DNA from: Trigonopsis variabilis
Taxonomy: Eukaryota; Ascomycota; Trigonopsidomycetes; Trigonopsidales; Trigonopsidaceae
Assembly: GCA_003707065.3 (NCBI GenBank)
Contig: PPXM03000005.1
Span: 993,756 to 1,057,755 of the forward strand
Length of the DNA stretch: 64,000 nucleotides
Direction: 5' to 3'
Shown: one piece after another, positions 23,105 through 33,935 of the stretch
Layout: each line of letters opens with the position of its first letter
Numbering within the stretch: position 1 is the stretch's first letter
Notes under the pieces: model-generated
The model's database searches: none
What the model saw: only the letters and a program-made list of their open reading frames with translations
What the model was told of the DNA's origin: nothing
Program-made: the position numbers and the translations under genes

Positions 23105-24957
23105 TCATAGATTCACGACCTGACACTTGCTGAAGATTCCATCGAAAATAACAGTATTAAGTACTGGGACGTATTGTCCGGTCATAATCTATCATAAGCT
23201 AAGATTGAATCATCAGCCTACCTTGACTACTTCCTGAGAGCCGATACCTCCCATGAAAGATGCTATATTGTGATTTATACCGCCTTCTGATCTCACTCTA
23301 TATTCAGTCAGGAGCTTGACAGAAATCCACTTACACTTCCTGGAGCACATTGTGGTTAAACTTGGATAAAAGGTCCTCACCAACGATAGACGCAGCTTTC
23401 CGACTAAGACTGTCTTGATCAATAAAAGAACCCCCATCGGCGAGAGCTTTGTATGCTACTATTGACAGCATGATAATAAATAGGCTATTGTCAGGATCTT
23501 CGCTTTCTGTCTGTGCCAACATAGCTAAGGAGGTCTCCATATTATCCCATATCGAGCAGTTCATTATTGATACGAAACGAGAGTTCTTTGCGAACTCAGA
23601 TGCTTCTCCATAACTGATTATGGATCTATCCAACCCTAGATCTTGTAATATCTCTTGAGCTCGCCTGTATAGCCAGTCTGCATCTCTCCTGGCGCGACGA
23701 TGATAACTAGAATCAGTGGCATGAATGCTGAAACAACGTACATGTTCTGTAAATCGACATAGCGAGATGAATCTGACTTCATGTCGATGAGTACACCGCT
23801 GAGAGGCAACTGATGTTGAGTATTATGAGAAGCATCATTCACAAAATCCTGAAGAGCGCTAACGAGTATCCAGAATTTATGTATCTTTGACGAAAGGCGT
23901 GGTATTCTTGAGAAGAGTATTTCTATCTCTTTGGGTATCTGGCAGAATTAGTAAGACTAAGAAGCAGGAATCAACTGACTGTAGTTTTCTGAGTAGCCCG
24001 CCAGACCGCCGCAATTGCTTCTTCATAATTTTCTGGATCTGACAGCGGAGCATCTTTGCCTATTATTGCTTTAAACTCCTCTACCTCCTTGGTCGTTTTT
24101 GGTGGATACCCGTTATGCTGGTGTCAGCATGAGAAATATTTAAAACACACACCTCTTGTTTCCATTCTTCAAGGAAGATCAAGAGTAGTAATACATAAGG
24201 AATATGGGCTCTATCTGTTTCCGACAATTCTCCTAATTTTATTGATTTTGCGTAAGACTGAAGTTCATCCCAAGGACAATCTAATCGTAGCTCTGCCAAT
24301 GAGTCTGCATGCGCATCAAATACTATAAAATATAAGCGAAACTTGCAAAAAAGGGACGTACCATAATGCTCCTTATAGTTCAATCGCAAACAACCGTATA
24401 ATCCCATGGTATCTATAAAACCAATGGGAATGTTTAGGGGCCATGTGTATCCCGCCAATTTCTCTTCTTTATCCATAGTCAGTCCTTCAGCGATGATCAT
24501 TGAGAATTTGTCAAAAAAGTGAAGATCATTGTCTATAATATCGGCAGGAGACTATCAAGGAATGTTAGTCCAATAAAGAAAAATCAGGATAGTCCACACA
24601 CACCTGAACAAGATAGTTGCCTTTAACGTCTGAGTTCATTTCCTGAATTAAATTGCACACAACTTTCGCCCGAGGTTGACCGACCGCATCCTCGCTCACA
24701 AAGAAATTCGTACAGACATCCTCTTGAGATACATTCTCACAGTCAATTATCGTATATTCACCAATTCCTATTATATAAGTCAGAACAGTTGGATAAGGCT
24801 TACCTGGTAAAACGACATTCTTCAAAATCTCTGTGGCACTCGGTAAGGCATTCAATATACAGATATTTGATCTCTCAAGAGCTAATTGCCCACTATGTTT
24901 CCATAATCTTAGCTGCCTATCATATTTTTGGACTTTGTCTGTTCCAAGTTCAGGCAT
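23105..24957 (-). CDS. ULA1: NEDD8-activating enzyme E1 regulatory subunit (ULA1/APPBP1), nine exons
   Basis: The start MPELGTDKVQKYDRQLRLW is the classic N-terminus of Ula1/NAE1. Eight introns of about 35-50 nt must be removed. Each splice restores conserved blocks such as VLPG/IGEYTIID, QSLNLQ-like LQNIYHRRARRDADWLY, NHNIASFMGGIGSQEVVK/I and the terminal VPVLNTVIFDGIFSKC. The adenylation fold is present but the protein lacks the catalytic cysteine domain of UBA3, as expected. It pairs with UBA3 to activate NEDD8/Rub1 for cullin modification. The stop at 23105-23107 lies in the last exon, found only after splicing the GTAGGC donor. The start codon is 72 bp from that of the divergent WRAP53-like gene. 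Confidence 0.92.
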
Positions 24958-25029
24958 AGTTTAAGTGTTTTCGTTCGCAAGCTGGGAGTAGATGTCAACT
25001 CTCACCCATCCTTTCCAAAAATGAACTAA

Positions 25030-26337
25030 ATGCCGGAACTCCTGTCTAGCTATATCTCTATCTCCTCGACTGATAAAACTTACTGTCATCCATGTCCATT
25101 GACATGGACTATTGAAAGTGACATATTACCCGATGATCCTTTTTTATATCAATCGAGAAACGTAAAAGAACTCTCTGGGGCATTTTATGATAATTTTAAA
25201 GAGAGTCAATGGTATTTTTTCTCTTATAGACCTTTTTCTAATCCTCTTTAGGTCATCTGATGGATCATTTTCAATTACTTGGAATGAAGATAATGCCCTC
25301 AGGGCGTTCATCATGTGCGCATTTGATATTTTCATTGTTAACATATTTAGGCCTTCTGACTTACTTTCTAGTGAACGTACGCTCCAAGTTTTATCACTTC
25401 TTCTAATGCATTAGATTCGAAGCTTGTTCCTTATAGCCGTTGGTTAAGTCCTACTAAGATAATGAGCTATAAAATCCATCCTCAATCAAATATGTCTAAT
25501 ATGCAATCTTGTTTGGTCTTAGTATCTCACAAGGATTCACCCATTCAGCTTTATGACCCTTTCACTTTTAAAGTTCATGGCTCTTACAGCCTCATTAACC
25601 ATAATAATGAAGATTTCATCGCGCCATATTGTCTTGAGTTTTGCTCCCAAGGAAGTTGTTTCATTGCGGGCTCTAGAGATAAGATATCCGTTTATTCTAC
25701 TGCTCATCCAGGTGTCGATCCTCTCTTTGAAATTCACATTACGAGTTCCAGTCAGAAGTGTTTAGTTTCTTCAATCTCGGTGACATCTGATGATACCATG
25801 GTAGCTGTTGGCACCTTTGAAGGGGAAGTGTTCATTTATTCCATACATGATTCATCGTTCATCGGTAGTTTCCATACCGAGTATGGGAACGGAGTGACGC
25901 AGTTATGTTGGTCTCCTGATGATAATTATTTGTATATCGTCTCGAGAAATTCCGACGTCGTCAGTGTAAAAGATGCTCGGATGGGATTCAAGACAGTAGC
26001 CGAATTGAGAGGGCATCGAGGGAGGACAAGCCAAAGATTGCATGGTGATATTTGTACAACATCCTCTTCTAGTGAGTACGGCAAATTCTTTCTCGGTGGA
26101 GTTGATGGGTTTATACGTGAATGGGATAGACCAACATACGGAGGCTCAATGCAGGCCTCGGCTGAATGGCAAGCTCATGAGAGTGCCGTGTCTTCAGTGA
26201 AATTCAACCCAATTGATGGAATTATATCTACATGCTCAGGAAACAGGGTATTGGTCTCGTCAGCGGATACCGATTCTGACCGCGAGGAAGAGCCGATAGA
26301 CAACACATTTAAAATTTGGAAGGCTAAACATCTATAG
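25030..26337 (+). CDS. WRAP53/TCAB1-like WD40 protein (Swt21-related), four exons
   Basis: The first exon encodes the N-terminus through FKESQW. A 40-nt intron joins it to SSDGSFSITWNEDNALRAF, reproducing the WRAP53 blade 'kWspDGs'. Two further introns of about 36-38 nt lead to the long last exon. That exon contains SHKDSPIQLYDPFTFKVHGSY (matching 'SR-NPIHIWDAFTG'), repeated WD blades, GHRGRTSQRLHGDI and the ending NTFKIWKAKHL. The exact third junction (donor GTACGC or GTTTTA) is not certain. Animal TCAB1 binds CAB boxes of scaRNAs and telomerase RNA in Cajal bodies; yeast Swt21 is a diverged relative in splicing. A two-codon uORF (ATG AAC TAA, 25021-25029) directly abuts the start codon. Confidence 0.82.
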
Positions 26338-26378
26338 AGCATGGTTTTCATGTGACCCTCAGGATAATATAGCAGACA

Positions 26379-27380
26379 CTATCTACCACGAGTTCGAGGA
26401 TGACCCCTAGGAGCACGCGACATCGATTGTGTTTCCGAAGAGTACCTAGAGGTTAGATTGCTTTGTAGTAAAACGTTGGCATACTGTGGACGACTTGAAG
26501 GATTATTAAAATTGATATTCGGAGCGCCTAGACTACCTTGTGACATCGCAGAAGATGCTGATGTATCAATATTACCATTCTGTCGGTAATTCTGGCCACT
26601 AGCGTAACCCTGAGGCTGTCCATGTTGATATGTTTGGTTCGTGTATTGGTTATACTGTTCGGGCTGCGCTCCTTGATATCCTTGATAGGATCCCATCATC
26701 TGGCTCATCATCGTCATGTCCATGGACATATTTGCCATGATTTGCTATAAGCGTTAGGTAGACTGGATAGATTTACTTGCCATTGCTGCCTGTGGACTGA
26801 AGTTCGCCCTTATCTCATCTTGTTTTTCACAATACAGCATCCACGTAAATTCATCAAAGCCATAGTTGAAATACTCAGTTATGTCCGCACCTGGCTTCCT
26901 CCATGGTTTTCCCTCCAACTCCTCTAGATCGACGTCTGTTATGGGCTTTCCTTCGTATTCTCCAACCTTGTTAATATCGATTTCCGATGGTCGATTGACA
27001 TCTTGCTCTTCTTTATAATTAGCATACGCTTATTAACAACCCTAACCTGAACCCGAGACCGCAGCGGCTGGTTTACTGGCAACGACCACTTGAGGAAATG
27101 ATCCTAGTTTACTAGGAGGCTCAGCTTTCTGCCCTGATTTTGCCTCAATGACAAATTCAATGTCCTAATAACATTAATAAAAGTTCAAAAGCAAACAGGA
27201 AAAAGTACATACTGAATCGCTCTCTTCTTCTGAACCTGATTCCTCCTCTGAATATGTATTTCCGTCGGTATTCTCCTGCGGTATTTCTGAGGCCTTATCA
27301 TTAGATGCCTTGACGTTGTTCTGGCCTTGTTCTTCTGGAACAGATTCGTCTCCATATAAAAACTCGTCCTCGTCATCCAT
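26379..27380 (-). CDS. FIP1: Polyadenylation factor FIP1, four exons
   Basis: The start MDDEDEFLYGDE (27380) is the family N-terminus; a longer upstream reading adds unlike sequence. The Fip1 motif KPWRKPGADITEYFNYGFDEFTW is intact in the third exon. The C-terminus is Met/Gln/Tyr-rich and ends in an RG-rich basic tail. Three introns are used. The last (26745-26780, 36 nt) has a GCAAGT donor and is a GC-AG intron: only that donor keeps the frame into MANMSMDM. Fip1 is a subunit of the cleavage and polyadenylation factor. It tethers poly(A) polymerase and RNA15/CF IA in the nucleus. It is divergent from the nucleoporin gene, with 164 bp between starts. Confidence 0.93.
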
Positions 27381-27544
27381 GGCAGTAGCTGTTACGAAGG
27401 AATCACAAGAGGACAGGGACAACCAAACTATTTGTCGATCAATAGCCACCCAACAGAGCGATTAGTCTTTTGCAAAACTACAGTTATTGTGTAAAATCTA
27501 CGCAGTTTATCGCTCAGGAGCGGTTTTTCAAGTTTTTACTAAAG

Positions 27545-28246
27545 ATGTTTCAGTCTAATACTCCGTTCGGAGGGAATCTTCAAACTTCAAATACTGGTAT
27601 GAGCACAGGAACTAATACTTTCGGTAATCCAGCAAACATTCAAGTGAACAGCAATAACAACGGTAATAACCTCATTAAGATTACTCCTATTACTAGAGTC
27701 AGTGATTTACCGCCGAATCTGCAACAGGAACTTGAAGTCATTGATAGCTATATAGCATCCCAGGGCAGAATTACGAACGATCTTGAACAAACACATGATA
27801 CACATAAAGAGCTGATTGAAAGCATTTTAAACGACGTTGAGCTTTTGTCGAGAAAGCTAAGTCTTACAGCTCAAGCCCTTGGTAGAGATTTCACGGTAGC
27901 CTCGTCTGAGCGCGAGGTCGCCCAGAAATTGAAAGAACAGGCAGATAATTGTTTTCATGTGCTTTCTCAACTTCGAACAGAGGGAGCAAGATTACCATCA
28001 GGGGATTCACTTTTGACTTACTTTGTCAACTTGAGCGAGAAATTCCAAGAACAGATACACGAACAAGCTTTGATCCTAAGTGAAATCGAAAGAGGAGTTG
28101 CAAGTATTGAAAGAGGTCTTGGTCAACGCTCGCCTTCACCCTCTACTTTGCTTGATGCTCTCAGAGAACAGTACAATGTTTTCATGGCATTGAGCAACCG
28201 AGTTGCAGAACTACATCATAGCGCATCCCACTTGGAAAATGCCTAG
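27545..28246 (+). CDS. Nup49/Nup45 (NUP58-type) nucleoporin with almost no FG repeats
   Basis: 233 aa from the ATG at 27545 (MFQSNTPFGG). Residues 1-55 are Asn/Thr/Gly-rich and hold only two FG pairs (PFGG, TFGN). From about residue 57 the structured part follows: DLPPNLQQELEVIDSYI and a heptad-rich coiled coil to the end (LREQYNVFMALSNRVAEL), matching the C-terminal domain of yeast Nup49 and S. pombe Nup45. This forms the Nsp1-Nup57-Nup49 channel trimer in the pore. Yeast Nup49 has a GLFG domain of more than 200 residues. Here no coding space for it exists upstream, because FIP1 starts 165 bp away. Identification of the coiled-coil domain is firm; the FG loss is discussed in findings. Confidence 0.82.
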   Translation: MFQSNTPFGGNLQTSNTGMSTGTNTFGNPANIQVNSNNNGNNLIKITPITRVSDLPPNLQQELEVIDSYIASQGRITNDLEQTHDTHKELIESILNDVELLSRKLSLTAQALGRDFTVASSEREVAQKLKEQADNCFHVLSQLRTEGARLPSGDSLLTYFVNLSEKFQEQIHEQALILSEIERGVASIERGLGQRSPSPSTLLDALREQYNVFMALSNRVAELHHSASHLENA

Positions 28247-28606
28247 AATTGATAATTTGATGACGTACTCTATAGGTTGTCGCCAAAAAATGTGGATACT
28301 CTGATTCTTACTTATGTACATTAGCTGATAAACAATTTCGGATTTCCTACCGTATCAGATTCAATTGAGAAAGATGGTAATCTTCTTTCTGAGAAAACCC
28401 CTTCAAGTTGTATCTAATAGTCCTCTAGAATTGTGATCAAATAATATCTATACATATCTCCAGTCGCGGAGATGTTTAGCTGGTCCACGAAGAAACGAAT
28501 ACGTGGGGACGTTGCAACGGTAGTTTGGTTACCCGCCGGTGTTCACCTCCATTAACAAATCAAATTTCCTTGCAGGCTAGTAGGGCTTTTTTTTTTGGTC
28601 ATCAAT

Positions 28607-31366
28607 ATGACTCTGTGGAGAGGCTTGATGCCTAACATTGGCTCTTCATCGGAGGTCAACAAAATCCTTGACCTCCCCTGTTTGCCTTCTGAGAAGATAG
28701 ACAAGCTATTTGCTGACGATGATATGCTTCAAGAATTGCGTTCCTCTAATATTAAACTGGCAAAATTTTTCAAAGAGCCAGATTCCTTGCGAATTCTGAT
28801 ACAATTTATATTGGATTGTGACGTTAACGATAAGCAAGACGTTTGGAACGCGTCAAAGGAACCAGCAGTTGAAGATAGCTCCACTTCCAAACCTGAAGCT
28901 GACTCTGATGATCTCTCAACGACTAATGATCAAATTGAGCCTGATAATGACTTAGTCAATGAAAATCAGACTGAAAACTCTGAGAGCGAAAAGGACGATG
29001 AGATATCAACCAGCCTTGATGATGAAAATGTCGAACCGTAAGTTTTATTTGCGACTCCTATCAGTCTCATTTTACTGACATATATCTTCTTTAGAAATAT
29101 GAATAATCGACATCGAATGATGGCAAGAATTGCAACAGAAGTTCTCACGTGCGAACAGTCCTCGATAGCTGAATCCCTTCTGGAGCAAAGTGACCTTTTA
29201 TTACATCTTTGGACGCTGATGGATCGAAATCCTCCTCTTGATACGGTCACTGCGGGTCTTTTTACCAAAGTGAATGAGATACTTCTGGTTAAAGATACGT
29301 TAGCTATGATCAATTTCATCAAATCAGTTCCTAATGTCGTTCATAATTTCATCAAGCATATCGATACACCGTCAGTTATGGACCTTTTACTTAAAGTGAT
29401 CAGTACTGATCAAACTCAAAGCCCTACTGGGGTCATAGATTGGCTTCAGAACGAGAAAATCATCCCCAGTCTCGTTTCTTATCTTGGGCCTGAGTATCCT
29501 TCCACCACTCAATCCTCCGCAGGCGACTTTTTAAAAGCGCTTGTGATGATATCTGCCAATGCCCATGACGGAAATTCACTTGGACCAAATGAGCTTTCTC
29601 GCGAGTTGGTATCAGAACCTTGTGTTACGAACATGGTCAAAAATATGATTACAGGTGGCGGCACTGGATTAGCCACTACCGTCGGACTGATTATTGAAAT
29701 AATTCGCAAAAATAATAGCGATTATGATAGTGTTCCTGTGATGTCTGTCACTATTGAAAGCCATCCTCCGACTCTCAGAGATCCTATTTATCTAGGCACG
29801 CTTGTCCGAATTTTTGCTCAACATATCCCTGACTTTCAAGCAATGTTGTCCAGGAATCGCTCGGACGAAATTCTTGAGACAGCATTCGGTTATATAGAGC
29901 CACTGGGCTTCGAACGGTTCAAGGTTTGTGAATTGATCGCGGAGCTTCTTCATTGCAGTAATATGGCATTATTGAACGATCCAAGGGGAGAAGCAGTAAT
30001 CAGTGAGCGAGATGAATACAGAGACAAATTGAAACTTAATAAGCAAGGAGATGCTAGTGAGTTTAACTTGTCTGATAGTCAAATTAAAGACGAAGGAATT
30101 CTGCAAGAAGCGGAAAGAAATGAGCCCTCTGATTCTCTTTCTCATACTCTGGAGCCGGAGGAACATCTTAGGCCTACCGAGAGTTCTAGCACTGTGGAGT
30201 TCACTCATAATAAAGATTCAATGAGTGAGGTGGAAGCTTACCTTTCTAAATTTCAAGCTAAAGAACCTGTCATTGGAGACCAGCTTAAAATGGCTCTTGT
30301 GGAAAACAAAGTGATTCCGACGATTTTGAGGCTATTTCTTAGTTTTCCTTGGAATAATTTCTTGCATAATGTCGTCTTTGATATTGTTCAACAAGTCTTC
30401 AATGGACCGATGAATGAAGGCTATAACAAGTCGGTAGCGTTGGATCTCTTCGAAACGGGACATATCACGCAATTAATAGTCCGCGGGCAAGAACTTAATG
30501 ATGAACAAGAGAAGGGTAATAATCTGCGGATGGGCTACATGGGGCACTTAACTCTTATTGCTGAAGAGGTCGTGAAATTTACCAATTTGTTCAACGACTT
30601 GTTCACAGAGAAAGTGAAAGAGGAAGTGTCTGCTGAAGAATGGGTTCATTATAGTGAAGTCACACTGGCTGAAATTCGACATATGTATAACGCAGTTTTA
30701 GGTGGTCAACCATCGGAAATGGATGAGGAGAATCAATACTCACCTGTTATCAGCGGTAATGAGGGTGCAGAATTCGATGATGGACAGGATCTTTATTCTA
30801 GACCTGGAAACGAATTTGACGAATCTGGAGATCAGAATGATCAGTTTTCTCGGTATATGTCCCAAGAAATGTCAAATAATATCCCAGAACGCTTCGCATC
30901 CTCGGATGAAGATGAAGAGGATGAGGAGGGAGTAAATCTCCAGGATTACCATCATCGCCCTACATGGACGATGGACGAAGTGACTACAGGAGAGGATTCA
31001 GGTAACTTTTCGCTTGCATATTCGTCTTTCCCCTCCAATGACCATTCGGGACTTGATTCTAATAAGGATACGCATAAATATACATATTCCTTATATGATG
31101 ATGACGATGGAGCGAACGAGGATCTCGAACTTGTACGATCACCTAGTCATTCAAGTTTCGAAGATAACGAACACGATCATGAGGAGGATTCTCTTCAAAG
31201 AGATGACAGGGAGGTCTCGAATGATACTAATTACAACGACACTGACTCAGAAAATCTTGAACTAACAAGATCTAATCGCTCACATGAGAACGATGCAGCA
31301 GACGCAGATGCAATAGTTCGTCTGACGAAGACTTTATCTTTACATGACGAGGGAGAAGGCAAGTAG
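28607..31366 (+). CDS. SAPS-family protein, Sit4/Ppe1 phosphatase-associated subunit
   Basis: Exons 28607-29037 and 29095-31366 (57-nt intron, CTGAC branch), 900 aa. The start MTLWRGLMPNIGSSS is taken at the first ATG. The SAPS domain covers about 60-640: LPSEKIDKLFADDDMLQELRSSNIKLAKFF near the N-terminus, then IDWLQNEKIIPSLVSYL and TGGGTGLATTVGLIIEIIRKNNSDYD, and MGYMGHLTLIAEEV. The last ~230 residues are acidic, Ser/Asp/Glu-rich. Yeast Sap155/185/190 and S. pombe Ekc1 bind the PP6-type catalytic subunits Sit4/Ppe1 and act in TOR signalling, cell-cycle entry and tRNA wobble modification. It is tandem with the upstream nucleoporin gene. Confidence 0.93.
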
Positions 31367-31729
31367 GACGAATATTTATAAACATGGGACTAAAAATTTT
31401 TCGAGAGGTTGTTATGCATTGATTTCTTTGTGATCTGGTTTCCCATTCTGTTCACGGCCCTGTGGTTTTTGTGATAGTGTTACGATATAAGATTGGTTTA
31501 TAACTGATAAATGTGCTGATGATCGTGTGATGATGTATTATATTTGAGCGGTCTTATGGTCAATTCTATTTAATGATATGAGTTGGCAGGCTCATCATTC
31601 TATGTTAATAGGTGATAATTTGACTGAAAGATTCCGCTTAATGGGATTTGTAAAATATTCATTTCCAATTGACTATCGAAAACCAGGCTTTCTCGCTGAG
31701 TTGTTTTGTAACCGTCTGTCAGACTCTAC

Positions 31730-33871
31730 ATGGTTTGGTTAACTGGGAACAATAACTGTAACATCAAAAATTTTTGGAGACTTCTCGAGACAGCAATGTG
31801 GATAACTTCCCAGATAGTTGAACTATGGCATTCCCTGAGATGGATTCTCTTAGAGGTCTTTGTTGTCTCTACGGTAATTTTTGTGCTCAGCATGAAAGTA
31901 AAGGATCGCGAGCATCGCCAACGAGATCTCGAAGAAAAAGCTAGCCCAAGTGACTCGCCAGCAGCTAAACGGGTACCAAAAATCTTCACAGCGAAACCAA
32001 AATATGTTCAAAATGCTCATCTGAGCAGGATTCCTTCTCTCGACAGTCATGTGATAATCTTTTTCTCGTCTCTGACAGGGACGTCGGAACGATATGCACA
32101 GAAGCTGGCTGCTTTGCTTAATAAGCCATTGACTCAAGAAGCGCAATTGATTAATTTAGACTATATTGAAGACCTTGATGTCTATTTTGTCAATCCTAGA
32201 GAGAAAGACTACGTCTACCTATTTGTTGTTCCATCTTATGATACGGATTCACCTTTAGATTTCTTCATTGAAACTCTGAAAGAGACTTATAATGACTTCC
32301 GCATAGATTCCAGGCCTCTTTCACGAGTACTAGGTTATAGTGTTTTCGGGGTGGGAGATAGCGAAGGATGGGGTGAATCAGAAAAGTTCTGCTATCAGGG
32401 GAAGGAAGTAGACAAGTATTTAGGAAAGCTCGGGATCCGACGACTATTTCCATTTGGAAAAGGAGATGTCAAGAAGGATGTCAGCAAAACCTTTGAAGAA
32501 TGGTCGACTTTTTTGCTGGGCACTCTTCGTGAAAGGGTTGAACCTGAGGAGATGGCTATAGTTGATTCGGACGATGAGGGTGATGGATATAATCAAGATG
32601 AACCAGAGGCAGAGCTAGCCGAGAAAAGACCCAGCGAGCTCACTGATATGGAAGATATCGGCTCTATGATTGAAAGTACGAGGAAATCTAGGGATTTGAG
32701 CTCGATAGCTACCAAAGAAATGGTTTCCAAGAATTCTCCAACCTATAATTCTCTCACCAAACAAGGATACACTGTCGTTGGATCGCATTCTGGTGTCAAA
32801 ATCTGTCGATGGACAAAATCTGCACTAAGAGGTCGTGGGAGTTGCTATAAGTTTGCATTCTATGGTATTAAAAGCCATCTATGTATGGAGACCACCCCTA
32901 GCTTGTCTTGCTCTAATAAATGTGTTTTCTGCTGGAGGCACGGTACAAACCCTGTCGGCACCTCTTGGAGATGGAAAGTAGATCCGCCTGAAGAAATTCT
33001 TAAGGGGGCTATGGAAGGACATTACAAGAAAATTAAGGTACTTAAGGGATGTGCCGGTGTCCAAGCTGAAAGGTATGCTGAAGCTTTCACTATTCGGCAC
33101 TGTGCTTTATCCCTGGTAGGGGAACCTATCTTCTACCCTCATATAAACAAATTCGTTTCTCTCCTTCATGAGAAACACATCAGCAGCTTCTTAGTTTGTA
33201 ATGCTCAGCATCCCGAACAGCTTGCCGCTATGGACCAAGTGACCCAATTATATGTCTCCATCGATGCTAGTTCTAAGGAATCCCTGAAGAAAATTGACCG
33301 ACCCTTACATCGAGATTTTTGGGAGCGTTTCAATCGCTGTTTGGATATTCTCAGAGAGAAAACTAACCAGCGCACCGTCTTTAGACTCACTCTTGTTAAA
33401 GGTTTCAATCTGGATGAAATCGATGGCTATGCAGATCTAGTTGCTAAAGGCCAACCATCTCTTATCGAAGTTAAGGGCGTTACTTACTGTGGAACTTCTG
33501 CCAGTAATCCTCTGACCATGCACAATGTCCCATTTTACGACGAAGTAAAGGAATTTGTGGAAAAGCTCGACAAAACCCTCCATGCTCGAGGGTTGGATTA
33601 CGGCATTGCCGCGGAGCATGCCCACAGTTGCTGTGTGTTGATGGCCAGGTCCTCTTTTAAAATCGATGGAGAATGGCATACTCATATTGATTACGAAAAA
33701 TTCTTCCAATTGCTGGAATCCGGCGTCAATTTTGGTCCTATGGACTACATAAGCCGGACTCCTGATTGGGCTCAGTACGGTTCTGATCAGGCAGGCTTCA
33801 ATCCTGAGGATAATCGATTCTATCGCAAATCGAGGAAAACTATTGCTTTGGGTCATGAAAAAAATCAATAA
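31730..33871 (+). CDS. TYW1: tRNA 4-demethylwyosine synthase (TYW1)
   Basis: Intronless, 713 aa from 31730; a start at 31796 is possible. An N-terminal hydrophobic helix (about 36-54) fits the membrane anchor of fungal TYW1. A flavodoxin-like domain (FFSSLTGTSERYAQKL, FGVGDSEGWGES) is followed by an acidic linker. The radical SAM domain carries CSNKCVFC, the three cluster-binding cysteines (about 394-401), with WRH next. The wyosine-base domain includes SLVGEPIFYP and KIDRPLHRDFWERF. The enzyme uses pyruvate and SAM to build the imidazopurine ring on m1G37 of tRNA-Phe, the second step of wybutosine synthesis. It follows the SAPS gene in the same orientation after 363 bp with no feature I recognise. 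Confidence 0.95.
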   Translation: MVWLTGNNNCNIKNFWRLLETAMWITSQIVELWHSLRWILLEVFVVSTVIFVLSMKVKDREHRQRDLEEKASPSDSPAAKRVPKIFTAKPKYVQNAHLSRIPSLDSHVIIFFSSLTGTSERYAQKLAALLNKPLTQEAQLINLDYIEDLDVYFVNPREKDYVYLFVVPSYDTDSPLDFFIETLKETYNDFRIDSRPLSRVLGYSVFGVGDSEGWGESEKFCYQGKEVDKYLGKLGIRRLFPFGKGDVKKDVSKTFEEWSTFLLGTLRERVEPEEMAIVDSDDEGDGYNQDEPEAELAEKRPSELTDMEDIGSMIESTRKSRDLSSIATKEMVSKNSPTYNSLTKQGYTVVGSHSGVKICRWTKSALRGRGSCYKFAFYGIKSHLCMETTPSLSCSNKCVFCWRHGTNPVGTSWRWKVDPPEEILKGAMEGHYKKIKVLKGCAGVQAERYAEAFTIRHCALSLVGEPIFYPHINKFVSLLHEKHISSFLVCNAQHPEQLAAMDQVTQLYVSIDASSKESLKKIDRPLHRDFWERFNRCLDILREKTNQRTVFRLTLVKGFNLDEIDGYADLVAKGQPSLIEVKGVTYCGTSASNPLTMHNVPFYDEVKEFVEKLDKTLHARGLDYGIAAEHAHSCCVLMARSSFKIDGEWHTHIDYEKFFQLLESGVNFGPMDYISRTPDWAQYGSDQAGFNPEDNRFYRKSRKTIALGHEKNQ

Positions 33872-33935
33872 GTCATCTAATAGGAGTTATTCATCTGTAT
33901 CTATGTATATTTTACTGTACAATAAGCAATTTGTT

